Source of the DNA: Streptomyces aquilus
GTDB lineage: Bacteria > Actinomycetota > Actinomycetes > Streptomycetales > Streptomycetaceae
Direction of reading: 5' to 3'
Length of the DNA stretch: 64,000 bases
NCBI RefSeq assembly: GCF_003955715.1
Contig: NZ_CP034463.1
Location: 2,294,001 to 2,358,000 of the forward strand
Shown here: positions 49,712-58,763 of the stretch, piece after piece
Layout of the letters: each line of letters starts with the position of its first letter
Position numbering within the stretch: position 1 is the stretch's first letter
Position numbers and translations under genes: made by a program
Notes under the pieces: model-generated
The model's database searches: none
Told to the model about the DNA's origin: nothing
What the model saw: only the letters and a program-made list of their open reading frames with translations

Positions 49712-52700
49712 GTTTCGACACGCTGCTCGTCGCGAACCGCGGGGAGATCGCGGTACGGATCATCCGCACGGCACGGGAACTGGGCCTGCGCACGGTCGCC
49801 GTGTACTCCGACCCGGACCGCTCGGCGGCCCACGTCCGGCTCGCCGACACGGCCGTACGGCTGGGGCCCGCGCCCGCGAAGGAGTCGTACCTCGACGCCG
49901 ACCTGGTCCTGAAGGCGGCGAAGGACACCGGCGCGGGCGCCATCCACCCCGGGTACGGCTTCCTGTCCGAGGACGCCGACTTCGCGCGGCGCTGCGAGGA
50001 GGCCGGGATCGTCTTCGTCGGCCCGACGCCGGAGCAGCTGGAGCTGTTCGGCGCCAAGCACACGGCGCGGGCCGCGGCCGAGGCGGCGGGGGTGCCGCTG
50101 GCGCCGGGCACGGGCCTGCTGGCCTCGCTGGACGAAGCCCTCGCGCGGGCGTCGGCCATCGGCTACCCGGTCATGCTCAAGGCGACCGGCGGAGGCGGCG
50201 GTATCGGCATGTCGGCATGCCGGTCCGCCGAGGAGCTGACCGACGCCTGGGACCGCGTGCAGCGCGTCGCCGCCGCTTCCTTCTCCTCCGCGGGCGTCTT
50301 CCTGGAACGCCTCGTCGAGCACGCCCGCCACGTCGAGGTCCAGGTCTTCGGCGACGGCGAGGGCCGGGTCGTCACCTTCGGCGACCGCGACTGCTCCCTC
50401 CAGCGCCGCAACCAGAAGGTCCTGGAGGAGGCCCCGGCACCCGGCCTCCCCGACCACGTGCGCGAGCGACTCGCCGCCAGCGCCCGCGACTTGTGCGCCT
50501 CCGTCGGCTACCGCTCCGCCGGGACCGTCGAGTTCGTCTACGACGCCGCCCGCGAGGAGGCCTACTTCCTGGAGGTCAACACCCGCCTCCAGGTGGAGCA
50601 TCCGGTCACCGAGGAGATCTACGGCGTCGACCTGGTCGCCTGGATGCTGCGACTGGCCGGCGGCGAGACGGACGTCGTCCGCGACCCCGGCCCACCGCGC
50701 GGCCACGCCGTCGAGGCCCGCGTCTACGCCGAGGACCCGTCCCGCGAACACCGCCCCAGCGCGGGGCTGTTGACGCGGGTGGAGTACCCGCCGGGCGTCC
50801 GCGTCGACGGCTGGGTGGAGACGGGCACCGAGGTGACGACGTCGTACGACCCGATGCTCGCGAAGGTCATCGCGTACGGCTCCGACCGCGCCCACGCGCT
50901 GCGCCGCCTCGACGAGGCGCTGGCCCGCACCCGCGTCGACGGCATCGAGACCAACCTGGGCCTGGTCCGCGCCGCCCTCGCCGACCCGCGCTTCACCCGG
51001 GCGACGCACTCGACGGCGACCCTGGCGAGCATCACCGACCCGACCCCGCGCATCGAGGTCGTCTCCGGCGGCACCCTCACCACCGTGCAGGACTGGCCCG
51101 GCCGCACCGGCTACTGGCAGGTCGGCGTGCCCCCGTGCGGCCCGATGGACGACCGCGCCTTCCGGCTCGGCAACCAGGCCCTCGGCAACCACGAAGGCGC
51201 GCCAGGCCTCGAATGCACCCTCCAGGGGCCGTCGTTGAGGTTCACCCACCCGACGACGGTGTGCGTCACGGGCGCCCCGGCCGAGGTCACCGTGGACGGC
51301 GTGCCGGTCCCCCAGTGGGAGCCGGTGACGCTACCCGCCGGGTCGCTGCTGGCCGTGGGCGCACCCGCCGAGCACGGCCTGCGCACCTACGTCCTCTTCG
51401 CCGGCGGCCTCGACGTCCCCGCCTTCCTCGGCAGCGCGAGCACCTTCACGCTGGGCCGTTTCGGCGGGCACGGCGGCCGGGCGCTGCGCACCGGTGACGT
51501 CCTGCACGGCGGGTCGGTCACCACCGGCACACCGGTCACCGACCGGCCGTCGTACGGCTCGACCTGGCACATCGCCGCCGTCGAAGGCCCCCACGCGGCA
51601 CCGGAGTTCTTCACCGAGGACGACATCCGCGACTTCTACGCCGCCGACTGGAAGGTGCACTTCAACTCGGCGCGCACCGGCGTCCGCCTCGTCGGCCCGA
51701 AGCCCCGCTGGGCCCGCACGGACGGCGGCGAGGCGGGCCTGCACCCGTCCAACATCCACGACACCCCGTACTCGGTCGGCGCCGTCGACTACACCGGCGA
51801 CATGCCGGTGCTGCTCGGCCCGGACGGCCCCTCGCTGGGCGGCTTCGTGTGCCCGGCGACGGTCCTGAGCACCGAGCGCTGGAAGCTGGGCCAGCTGCGG
51901 CCGGGCGACACGGTCCGCTTCGTACCCGTGGACGCCGACGGCTCACCCCGCCCGGAGATCGTGGACGGCGGCATCCTCGCCCGCGACGGTGACGTGACCT
52001 ACCGCCGCAGCGGCGACGACAACCTGCTCGTCGAGTTCGGGCCGATGCAGCTGGACCTGGCGCTGCGCATGCGCGTCCACGCCCTGATGGAGGCGGTGGC
52101 CGAGGCGGTGCCGGACGGGGTCACCGACCTCACGCCGGGCATTCGCTCCCTCCAGATCCAGACGGACCCACGGCGCCTGCCCCAGCACGAACTCCTCGCC
52201 GCCGTACGGGAGATCGTCGACGCGCTCCCCCCGACGGACCAACTCGTCGTCCCCTCCCGCACGGTCCACCTCCCGCTGTCCTGGGACGACCCGGCGACCC
52301 GGGAGGCGATCGCCCGGTACATGGCGGGCGTCCGCGACGACGCGCCCTGGTGTCCGTGGAACATCGAGTTCATCCGCCGCGTCAACGGCCTGGACTCGGT
52401 GGACGACGTCTACCGCACGGTCTTCGACGCGGAGTACCTCGTACTGGGCCTGGGAGACGTCTACTTGGGCGCCCCGGTCGCCACGCCCCTGGACCCCCGC
52501 CACCGCCTGGTGACGACCAAGTACAACCCGGCCCGCACCTGGACCGCGGAGAACTCGGTCGGCATCGGCGGCGCCTATCTCTGCATCTACGGCATGGAAG
52601 GCCCCGGCGGCTACCAGTTCGTGGGCCGTACGACCCAGGTGTGGTCGGGATGGCAGCAGCGCGGCGCGTTCGAGCCGGGGTCCCCTTGGCTGCTGCGCTT

Positions 52701-53220
52701 CTTCGACCGGATCAAGTGGTACCCGGTCGACGCGGAGGAACTCCTCGACCTGCGGGCGGACATCACCTCCGGCCGCTTCGTGCCCCGTATCGAGGAGGGC
52801 ACCTTCTCCCTCGCCGAGTACCAGGCGTTCCTGGGCGACAACGCCGAGTCCATACGGGAGTTCAGGACCCGCCAGCAGGGGGCCTTCGCCACCGAACGGG
52901 ACGCGTGGGAAGCGGCGGGCGAGTTCACCAGGGCGGAGGCCGCGGCGGCACCGCCGGCTCCCCCGGCGCAGGTCACCGTCCCCGAGGGAGGGCACCTGAT
53001 CGAGGCAGAATTCGCCGCCTCCGTATGGCAGTTGAATGTCTCGTCCGGCGACGAGGTGACGGCCGGACAACCGCTGCTCGCGCTGGAGGCGATGAAGATG
53101 GAGTCCAGGGTGCACGCGCCGGTCGACGGCGTGGTGGCGGAGATCCTGGCCAGACCGGGCGACCAGGTGGAGGCCGGTACGGCGTTGCTGGTCCTGTCCC
53201 CCACCACCAACCGAAAGTGA
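49708..53220 (+). CDS. uca: Biotin-dependent urea/guanidine carboxylase
   Basis: This 1170-residue enzyme has three parts. The biotin carboxylase domain covers about 1-450 (TLLVANRGEIAVRIIRTARE, ATP-grasp MLKATGGGGGIGM, EVNTRLQVEHPVTEEIYGVD). The carboxyltransferase of KipA/KipI (5-oxoprolinase-like) type covers about 460-1080 (TTVQDWPGRTGYWQVGVPPC, YRRSGDDNLLVEFG). A biotinyl domain is at the end (LLALEAMKMESRVHAPVDG, biotin on Lys1130). It carboxylates urea to allophanate, or guanidine to carboxyguanidine, with ATP and bicarbonate. The adjacent DUF1989 pair favours guanidine. It feeds AtzF, encoded 7 bp downstream. Confidence 0.95.
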   Translation: MSFDTLLVANRGEIAVRIIRTARELGLRTVAVYSDPDRSAAHVRLADTAVRLGPAPAKESYLDADLVLKAAKDTGAGAIHPGYGFLSEDADFARRCEEAGIVFVGPTPEQLELFGAKHTARAAAEAAGVPLAPGTGLLASLDEALARASAIGYPVMLKATGGGGGIGMSACRSAEELTDAWDRVQRVAAASFSSAGVFLERLVEHARHVEVQVFGDGEGRVVTFGDRDCSLQRRNQKVLEEAPAPGLPDHVRERLAASARDLCASVGYRSAGTVEFVYDAAREEAYFLEVNTRLQVEHPVTEEIYGVDLVAWMLRLAGGETDVVRDPGPPRGHAVEARVYAEDPSREHRPSAGLLTRVEYPPGVRVDGWVETGTEVTTSYDPMLAKVIAYGSDRAHALRRLDEALARTRVDGIETNLGLVRAALADPRFTRATHSTATLASITDPTPRIEVVSGGTLTTVQDWPGRTGYWQVGVPPCGPMDDRAFRLGNQALGNHEGAPGLECTLQGPSLRFTHPTTVCVTGAPAEVTVDGVPVPQWEPVTLPAGSLLAVGAPAEHGLRTYVLFAGGLDVPAFLGSASTFTLGRFGGHGGRALRTGDVLHGGSVTTGTPVTDRPSYGSTWHIAAVEGPHAAPEFFTEDDIRDFYAADWKVHFNSARTGVRLVGPKPRWARTDGGEAGLHPSNIHDTPYSVGAVDYTGDMPVLLGPDGPSLGGFVCPATVLSTERWKLGQLRPGDTVRFVPVDADGSPRPEIVDGGILARDGDVTYRRSGDDNLLVEFGPMQLDLALRMRVHALMEAVAEAVPDGVTDLTPGIRSLQIQTDPRRLPQHELLAAVREIVDALPPTDQLVVPSRTVHLPLSWDDPATREAIARYMAGVRDDAPWCPWNIEFIRRVNGLDSVDDVYRTVFDAEYLVLGLGDVYLGAPVATPLDPRHRLVTTKYNPARTWTAENSVGIGGAYLCIYGMEGPGGYQFVGRTTQVWSGWQQRGAFEPGSPWLLRFFDRIKWYPVDAEELLDLRADITSGRFVPRIEEGTFSLAEYQAFLGDNAESIREFRTRQQGAFATERDAWEAAGEFTRAEAAAAPPAPPAQVTVPEGGHLIEAEFAASVWQLNVSSGDEVTAGQPLLALEAMKMESRVHAPVDGVVAEILARPGDQVEAGTALLVLSPTTNRK

Positions 53221-53227
53221 GCGACTG

Positions 53228-54880
53228 ATGTCCACCGCCGTCTCCCGCGTCCGCGCCGCCTACGCCCGCATCGAGGCCGTGGACCGCCCCGAGATCTGGA
53301 TCGACCTGCGCGCACAGGCGGAGGTCGAGGCCGAGGCCCGCGCCCTGGACACCCGCGTGGCCGCCGGCGCGTACCTCCCCCTCGCCGGCCGCCTGTTCGC
53401 CGCCAAGGGCAACATCGACGTGGCGGGCCTGCCGACGACCGCGGGCTGCCCGGCGTACGCCTACCACCCCGACGAGGACGCCCCCGTCGTGGCCCGCCTC
53501 CGCGCGGCGGGCGCGATCGTGCTGGGCACCACGAACCTGGACCAGTTCGCGACCGGCCTGGTCGGCACCCGCTCCCCGCACGGCGCCGTCCGCAACGCCC
53601 ACGACCCGTCCCGTATCAGCGGCGGCTCCAGCTCCGGCTCGGCGGTCGCGGTGGCGCTCGGCCTGGTCGACTTCGCCCTGGGCACCGACACGGCCGGGTC
53701 GGGCCGGGTACCGGCCGCCTTCAACGGCATCGTCGGCCTCAAGCCCACCAGAGGCCTGGTCCCGACGACCGGAGTGGTCCCGGCCTGCGCCTCGCTGGAC
53801 TGCGTGACGGTCTTCGCCCGCACCCTCCCGGAGGCGGAACAGGCGCTCTCCCACATGACGACGGGCACACCCCCGGCCCTGACCGGCCGGGCACCGGGCC
53901 CCTGGCGGATCGCCGTCCCGCCCCTCGACCAGCTCGGCGAACTGGACGAGGGCTGGGCGGAGGCCTACGAGGCGGCGGTCGCGCGGCTGGCGGCTGCCGG
54001 CGCCGAGATCCGCACCCTCGACCTGACCCCGTTCACCGAGGCGGCCGCGATGCTCTACGAGGGCGCGTTCGTGGCCGAGCGCTACACGGCGGTAGGGAGC
54101 TTTGTCGACAAGTTGCTCGCAGAGGGCGGCGCGGGCCTGGACCCGACGGTCGCCGGCATCATCACCCGGGCCCGAGACATCCCGGCCCACCAGCTCTACG
54201 CCGACATGGACCGCCTGGCGGCCCTCCGCACCCGCGCCCTGACCGAACTGTCCGACGCGGACGCCCTGCTGCTCCCCACGACCCCGGGCCACCCCACCCT
54301 CGCGGAGGTGGCCGCCAACCCCCTGTCCGCCAACGCCCGCCTGGGCCGCTTCACCAACTCCACCAACCTCTTCGACCTGGCCGCGGTGGCGGTACCGGCA
54401 GGCGAGGTGAACGGCCTCCCGTTCGGCGTGATGCTGATCGGCCCGGCGTTCACGGACGAACGCCTGGCGAGGCTGGCGGGGCTGCTCCAGCCGGAGACGA
54501 GGCTGGCGGTGGTGGGTGCCCATCTGTCGGGCCAGCCGTTGAACCCCCAACTCCTGTCGCTGGGGGCCCGCTTGGAACGTACGACCACGACGGCCCCGGT
54601 CTACCACCTCCATGCCCTGCGCACGACGCCACCGAAGCCGGGCCTGGTGCACGTCGGCGAGGAAGGTGCGCCGATCGAGACAGAGATCTGGCGCCTCCCG
54701 GCAGAGGGCCTGGGCCGCCTACTGTCCACGCTCCCCCGCCCGATGACCCTGGGCAGCGTGGAACTGTCGGACGGGAGCAGGGTCCCGGGTTTCCTCTGCG
54801 AGCCAGCAGCGCTGACCGACGCACAGGACATCACGTCGTACGGCAGCTGGCGGCACTATGTGAACGGCACGGGCGGGTGA
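53228..54880 (+). CDS. atzF: Allophanate hydrolase
   Basis: This 550-residue amidase-signature enzyme has catalytic Lys60 in RLFAAKGNIDVAGLPTTAGC, the cis-Ser in ISGGSSSGSAVAVALG (about 131-146) and the nucleophile Ser158 in GTDTAGSGRVPAAFNG. The C-terminal domain (about 450-550, YHLHALRTTPPKPGLVHVGE) is the AtzF-specific second domain. It splits allophanate into ammonia and CO2, completing ATP-dependent urea or guanidine breakdown for nitrogen. It is the last gene of the operon and ends just before dispersed repeat copy B. Confidence 0.95.
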   Translation: MSTAVSRVRAAYARIEAVDRPEIWIDLRAQAEVEAEARALDTRVAAGAYLPLAGRLFAAKGNIDVAGLPTTAGCPAYAYHPDEDAPVVARLRAAGAIVLGTTNLDQFATGLVGTRSPHGAVRNAHDPSRISGGSSSGSAVAVALGLVDFALGTDTAGSGRVPAAFNGIVGLKPTRGLVPTTGVVPACASLDCVTVFARTLPEAEQALSHMTTGTPPALTGRAPGPWRIAVPPLDQLGELDEGWAEAYEAAVARLAAAGAEIRTLDLTPFTEAAAMLYEGAFVAERYTAVGSFVDKLLAEGGAGLDPTVAGIITRARDIPAHQLYADMDRLAALRTRALTELSDADALLLPTTPGHPTLAEVAANPLSANARLGRFTNSTNLFDLAAVAVPAGEVNGLPFGVMLIGPAFTDERLARLAGLLQPETRLAVVGAHLSGQPLNPQLLSLGARLERTTTTAPVYHLHALRTTPPKPGLVHVGEEGAPIETEIWRLPAEGLGRLLSTLPRPMTLGSVELSDGSRVPGFLCEPAALTDAQDITSYGSWRHYVNGTGG

Positions 54881-54887
54881 CGTCCCA

Positions 54888-54915
54888 AGGGGCGCGGGGA
54901 ACTGCGCGACCAGCC
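54888..54915 (-). repeat. Dispersed Streptomyces repeat, copy B
   Basis: The 28-bp core is the exact reverse complement of 4716-4743. It lies in the 65-bp gap between the converging atzF and helY genes, and its GCGC...GCGC dyad could help termination from both sides. Confidence 0.8.
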
Positions 54916-54945
54916 GCAGTTCACCCGCACCCGCGAAGCAAACCG

Positions 54946-57756
54946 TCACCCCACCGACGAGTAGGCCACAACCCCCCGCAGCAACTGATCAACCGCCTTG
55001 CGCGCAGCCTTGGCCACGGAAGACCCTTCCCTCGCCGGCGCCGCAGCAGAAATCTGCCCCAGCACATCGATCACCTGCTTGCACCACCGCACGAAGTCCC
55101 CGGCCGGCATCTCAGCCTCCCGAAGGACCTCGTCGAGCCCCTTCCCACTGGCCCACATGTACGCGGCCCAGGCGAACCCGAGATCCGGCTCACGCTGCCC
55201 GACACCCTCGGTCTGCGTGATCCGGAAGTCCTCCTCAAGGGCATCCAGCCGCCCCCAGATCCGCACCATCTCCCCCAGCGCGGCCTTCGCCTTGCCGGAC
55301 GGCACCTTCGGCGCCATGGCGTCGTCACCGACCCGCGCCTCGTACACCAGAGCGGATACGCACGCGGCAAGCTCCGCAGGAGCGAGCCCCTCCCAGACCC
55401 CGGCCCGCAGACACTCACTGGCCAGCAGATCGAGCTCGCCGTAGAGCCGCGCCAGCCGCTTGCCGTGCTCGGTGACCTCGTCGGCCCGCAGATAGTCCAG
55501 CTCGGTCAGCAGCGCCACGATCCGGTCAAAGGTCCGAGCGATGGTGTTGGTACGCCCCTCGATGCGCCGCTCCAGCTGCGAGGTGTCCCGCAGCAGCCGG
55601 TGATACCGCTCGGCCCACCGCGCATGGTCCTCCCGGTCGTCGCACCCGTGGCATGGATGCGCCCGGAGCGCGGTCCGCAGCCGGGCGATCTCACGGTCGT
55701 CGGCGGCCTGCGCCCGCTTCTTGCGGGCCCGCTCCGGCGGAATGTGCCCGGCCTTGGTCCGCAGGGCGGAGGCCAGGTCCCGACGCGACTGAGGCGAGCG
55801 CGGGTTGAAGGACTTCGGGATCCGCATCCGGTCCAACGCCTCGACCGGCACGGGGAAGTCCATCGACGCCAGCCGCTTGACCTGCCGCTCGGCGGTCAGC
55901 ACCAGCGGCCGGGGCCCGTCATGCTGCTCGAACCCCCGGTGCCCGTTGGACCGCCCGGCGGGCAGCCCCGGGTCCAACACCAGGGCCAGACCGGCGTACT
56001 TGCCCGTCGGGACATGGATGACATCCCCCGGCTTCAGCTTCTCCAGCGCCGTGGCGGCCTCGGCGCGCCGCTGGTTGACGCCCTGCCGGGCCAACTCGGT
56101 CTCGCGGTCCTTCAGTTCGCGCCGCAGTCGCGCGTACTCCTCGAAGTCGCCGAGGTGGCAGGTCATGGACTCCTTGTAGCCCTCAAGACCCTCCTCGTTG
56201 CGCTGCACCTGCCGCGAGATGCCCACGACCGACTTGTCGGCCTGGAACTGCGCGAACGACGTCTCCAGCAGCTCCCTGGACCGGTGCCGCCCGAACTGCT
56301 CGACCAGGTTGACCGCCATGTTGTACGACGGCTTGAAGCTGGACCGCAGCGGATACGTGCGCGTACCGGCCAGTCCGGCCAGGTGCTCCGGGCTCATCCC
56401 GCGCTGCCACAGCACCACGGCATGGCCCTCGACGTCGATGCCACGCCGGCCCGCACGACCGGTCAGCTGGGTGTACTCGCCGGGCGTGATGTCGGCATGC
56501 TGCTCGCCGTTCCACTTGACGAGCTTCTCCAACACCACCGACCGGGCGGGCATGTTGATGCCCAGGGCGAGGGTCTCGGTCGCGAACACGGCCTTCACCA
56601 GGCCGCGTACGAAGAGTTCCTCGACGACCTCCTTGAACGTCGGCAGCATGCCCGCGTGGTGGGCCGCGATGCCGCGCTCCAGGCCTTCCAGCCACTCGTA
56701 GTACCCGAGGACGTGCAGGTCCTCGGTCGGGATGGAGGCGGTGCGCTCCTCGACCAGGTCACGGACCTTGGCCCGCGCCTCGTCGTCGTTGAGCCGCAGT
56801 CCGGCGTACAGGCACTGCTGTACGGCCGCTTCGCAGGCCGCCCGGCTGAAGATGAACGTGATGGCGGGCAGCAGCCCCTCGGCGTCGAGCCGCTCGATGA
56901 CCTCGGGACGGCCCGGGGTCCACACGCGCGAGCGCTGTCTGCGCTCCCGCTCCCGGTCGGCCTCGCGCATCGCCCGGCCGCGTCTGCGGTCCTGGTACGA
57001 GGGCCGCTGGGCCTCCATGCGGGCCAGCCGCGTGAGGTCGGGGTTGACGGCCTTCTTCTGGCCCTCGCCCTCCTCGAACAGGTCGTACATCCGCCGCCCG
57101 GCGAGCACGTGCTGGAACAGCGGCACGGGCCGGTGCTCGGAGACGATCACCTCGGTGTCGCCGCGGACGGTGTCGAGCCAGTCGCCGAACTCCTCGGCGT
57201 CGGACACGGTCGCCGACAGGGACACCAGAGTCACGGACTCCGGCAGGTGAATGATCACCTCTTCCCATACGGCGCCACGGAAACGGTCGGAGAGGTAGTG
57301 CACCTCGTCCATGACCACGTAACCGAGGCCGAGGAGGGTCTGGGAGCCCGCGTACAGCATGTTCCGCAGCACCTCGGTGGTCATCACGACCACCGGAGCC
57401 TCGGAGTTGACGCTGTTGTCGCCGGTGAGCAGACCGACCTTGTCGGCGCCGTAACGGCGGCACAGGTCGGCGTACTTCTGGTTCGACAGCGCCTTGATGG
57501 GTGTCGTGTAGAAGCACTTCTTGCCCTGTTGCAGGGCGAGGTGGACGGCGAACTCGCCCACGATCGTCTTGCCGGAGCCGGTGGGGGCAGCCACCAGCAC
57601 GCCCTTCCCCGCCTCGAGCGCCTGGCAGGCCTCGATCTGGAAGGGGTCGAGGCCGAAGTCGTACATCTCGCGGAAGCCCGCGAGCGCGGTGGCCTGCTCG
57701 GCAGCCCGCAGACGGGCAGCCGCATACCGCTCGGCCGGTGAGAGGTCCTCTGTCAT
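54946..57756 (-). CDS. helY: Ski2-like DEVH-box helicase (HelY)
   Basis: This 936-residue protein starts MTEDLSPAERYAAARLRAAE. It has a Q-like DPFQIEACQALEAG, Walker A AAPTGSGKT (about 57-64), DEVH (VVMDEVHYLSDRFRG), the SAT motif (LVSLSATVSDAEEF) and motif VI QLTGRAGRRGIDVEGH. A long C-terminal region has a CHGCDD cluster and a DSHCT-like domain. It resembles Mtr4/Ski2 RNA helicases and mycobacterial HelY. The order helY-tatC-tatA-pafC-pafB is the same as I recall in M. tuberculosis, with small insertions. Its precise RNA or DNA substrate is unknown. Confidence 0.94.
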   Translation of the reverse strand: MTEDLSPAERYAAARLRAAEQATALAGFREMYDFGLDPFQIEACQALEAGKGVLVAAPTGSGKTIVGEFAVHLALQQGKKCFYTTPIKALSNQKYADLCRRYGADKVGLLTGDNSVNSEAPVVVMTTEVLRNMLYAGSQTLLGLGYVVMDEVHYLSDRFRGAVWEEVIIHLPESVTLVSLSATVSDAEEFGDWLDTVRGDTEVIVSEHRPVPLFQHVLAGRRMYDLFEEGEGQKKAVNPDLTRLARMEAQRPSYQDRRRGRAMREADRERERRQRSRVWTPGRPEVIERLDAEGLLPAITFIFSRAACEAAVQQCLYAGLRLNDDEARAKVRDLVEERTASIPTEDLHVLGYYEWLEGLERGIAAHHAGMLPTFKEVVEELFVRGLVKAVFATETLALGINMPARSVVLEKLVKWNGEQHADITPGEYTQLTGRAGRRGIDVEGHAVVLWQRGMSPEHLAGLAGTRTYPLRSSFKPSYNMAVNLVEQFGRHRSRELLETSFAQFQADKSVVGISRQVQRNEEGLEGYKESMTCHLGDFEEYARLRRELKDRETELARQGVNQRRAEAATALEKLKPGDVIHVPTGKYAGLALVLDPGLPAGRSNGHRGFEQHDGPRPLVLTAERQVKRLASMDFPVPVEALDRMRIPKSFNPRSPQSRRDLASALRTKAGHIPPERARKKRAQAADDREIARLRTALRAHPCHGCDDREDHARWAERYHRLLRDTSQLERRIEGRTNTIARTFDRIVALLTELDYLRADEVTEHGKRLARLYGELDLLASECLRAGVWEGLAPAELAACVSALVYEARVGDDAMAPKVPSGKAKAALGEMVRIWGRLDALEEDFRITQTEGVGQREPDLGFAWAAYMWASGKGLDEVLREAEMPAGDFVRWCKQVIDVLGQISAAAPAREGSSVAKAARKAVDQLLRGVVAYSSVG

Positions 57757-57841
57757 CGTGCTTTCGAGCGTACCGGGCCCCACTGACAACAGGACGATCA
57801 TTATCCGGATCCCGTCTTGTCAAACCCCGGGTCCGTGCACT

Positions 57842-58732
57842 TCAGAGCCCCGCGACCCGCACCGCGCCCCGCACACAGCGCGCGGTCAGCGGCAACGGCC
57901 CGAGCGGCTCCCCGTCCGCGTAGCCGGTGATCCCCGCCGCGCCGATCTCGACCTTCGCGGCCCGGTGCACGGTGACCTTGGGATGGTCGACGTGGGTGCC
58001 CCGGTACACGCTCGGGAACACCCTGAGCAGGGTGGCCCGGCCGCAGTCGCCGACCACGGTGATGTCGAACAGCCCGTCGGTGAGGTCCGCGCCGGGGCAG
58101 ATCCGCATGCCGCCGCCGTACGACGATCCGTTGCCGACCGCCACCAGGGTCGCCTCGATCTCGCGGACCTCGCCGTCGTCGAGCCTGATCCGGTACGGGA
58201 AGGGCTTGAACGCGGCCAGTTCGGCGATCATGGCGAGGTCGTACTTGAAGCGGCCCGTGGGCCATCGCAGGCGATTGCCGCGGTCGTTGACGCGGGAGTC
58301 GAAGCCGGAGGCGAGGACGGTGCCGAACCAACGGTCGCCCACCTGCCCGAGGTCGATGTCGGGCAGCTCGCCGCCCTTGAGGGCGTCGGCGATCCGCCGT
58401 CCCGCGGCGGCCGGGTCCCGGATCGGCAGGCCCAGGGCGCGGGCGAGGTCGTTGCCGGTGCCCACGGCGACCAGGCCGAGCGGGGTGCGGGTGCCGGCGA
58501 CGGCCTGGAGCGCGAGGTGCGCCATGCCGTCGCCGCCGACGGCGATCAGCGCGCCGGTGCCGTCCGCGACGGCGGCACGCGCGCGCGTGAGGGCGTCCCC
58601 GGCGTTCTGCCCGAGCACCGTGCGTACGGAGAAACCGGCCGCCCGCAACGCGGAAGCGGCCGGCTGCGCCGCGTGGGCGCCCCGGCCGCGACCCGCGGTG
58701 GGGTTGACGAAGAGGGTGATCTCGCTGGTCAC
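57842..58732 (-). CDS. Diacylglycerol/lipid kinase family protein
   Basis: This 296-residue DAGK-catalytic-domain protein has ITLFVNPTAGRGRGAH, the nucleotide motif LIAVGGDGMAHLALQAVAGT and VAVGTGNDLARALGLP. VAVGNGSSYGGGMRICPGAD and GLFDITVVGDCGRATLLRVF lie in the C-terminal half. It should phosphorylate diacylglycerol or another lipid, probably at the membrane surface. It is inserted between helY and tatC, 31 bp from tatC on the same strand. Confidence 0.93.
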   Translation of the reverse strand: MTSEITLFVNPTAGRGRGAHAAQPAASALRAAGFSVRTVLGQNAGDALTRARAAVADGTGALIAVGGDGMAHLALQAVAGTRTPLGLVAVGTGNDLARALGLPIRDPAAAGRRIADALKGGELPDIDLGQVGDRWFGTVLASGFDSRVNDRGNRLRWPTGRFKYDLAMIAELAAFKPFPYRIRLDDGEVREIEATLVAVGNGSSYGGGMRICPGADLTDGLFDITVVGDCGRATLLRVFPSVYRGTHVDHPKVTVHRAAKVEIGAAGITGYADGEPLGPLPLTARCVRGAVRVAGL

Positions 58733-58763
58733 GTCACCGACCCTACGAGCGGCCGGTCGATCT

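Noticed and set aside
54877..57741. 954-codon open frame opposite helY
   Set aside because: Shadow of the helicase gene, which shows all helicase motifs.
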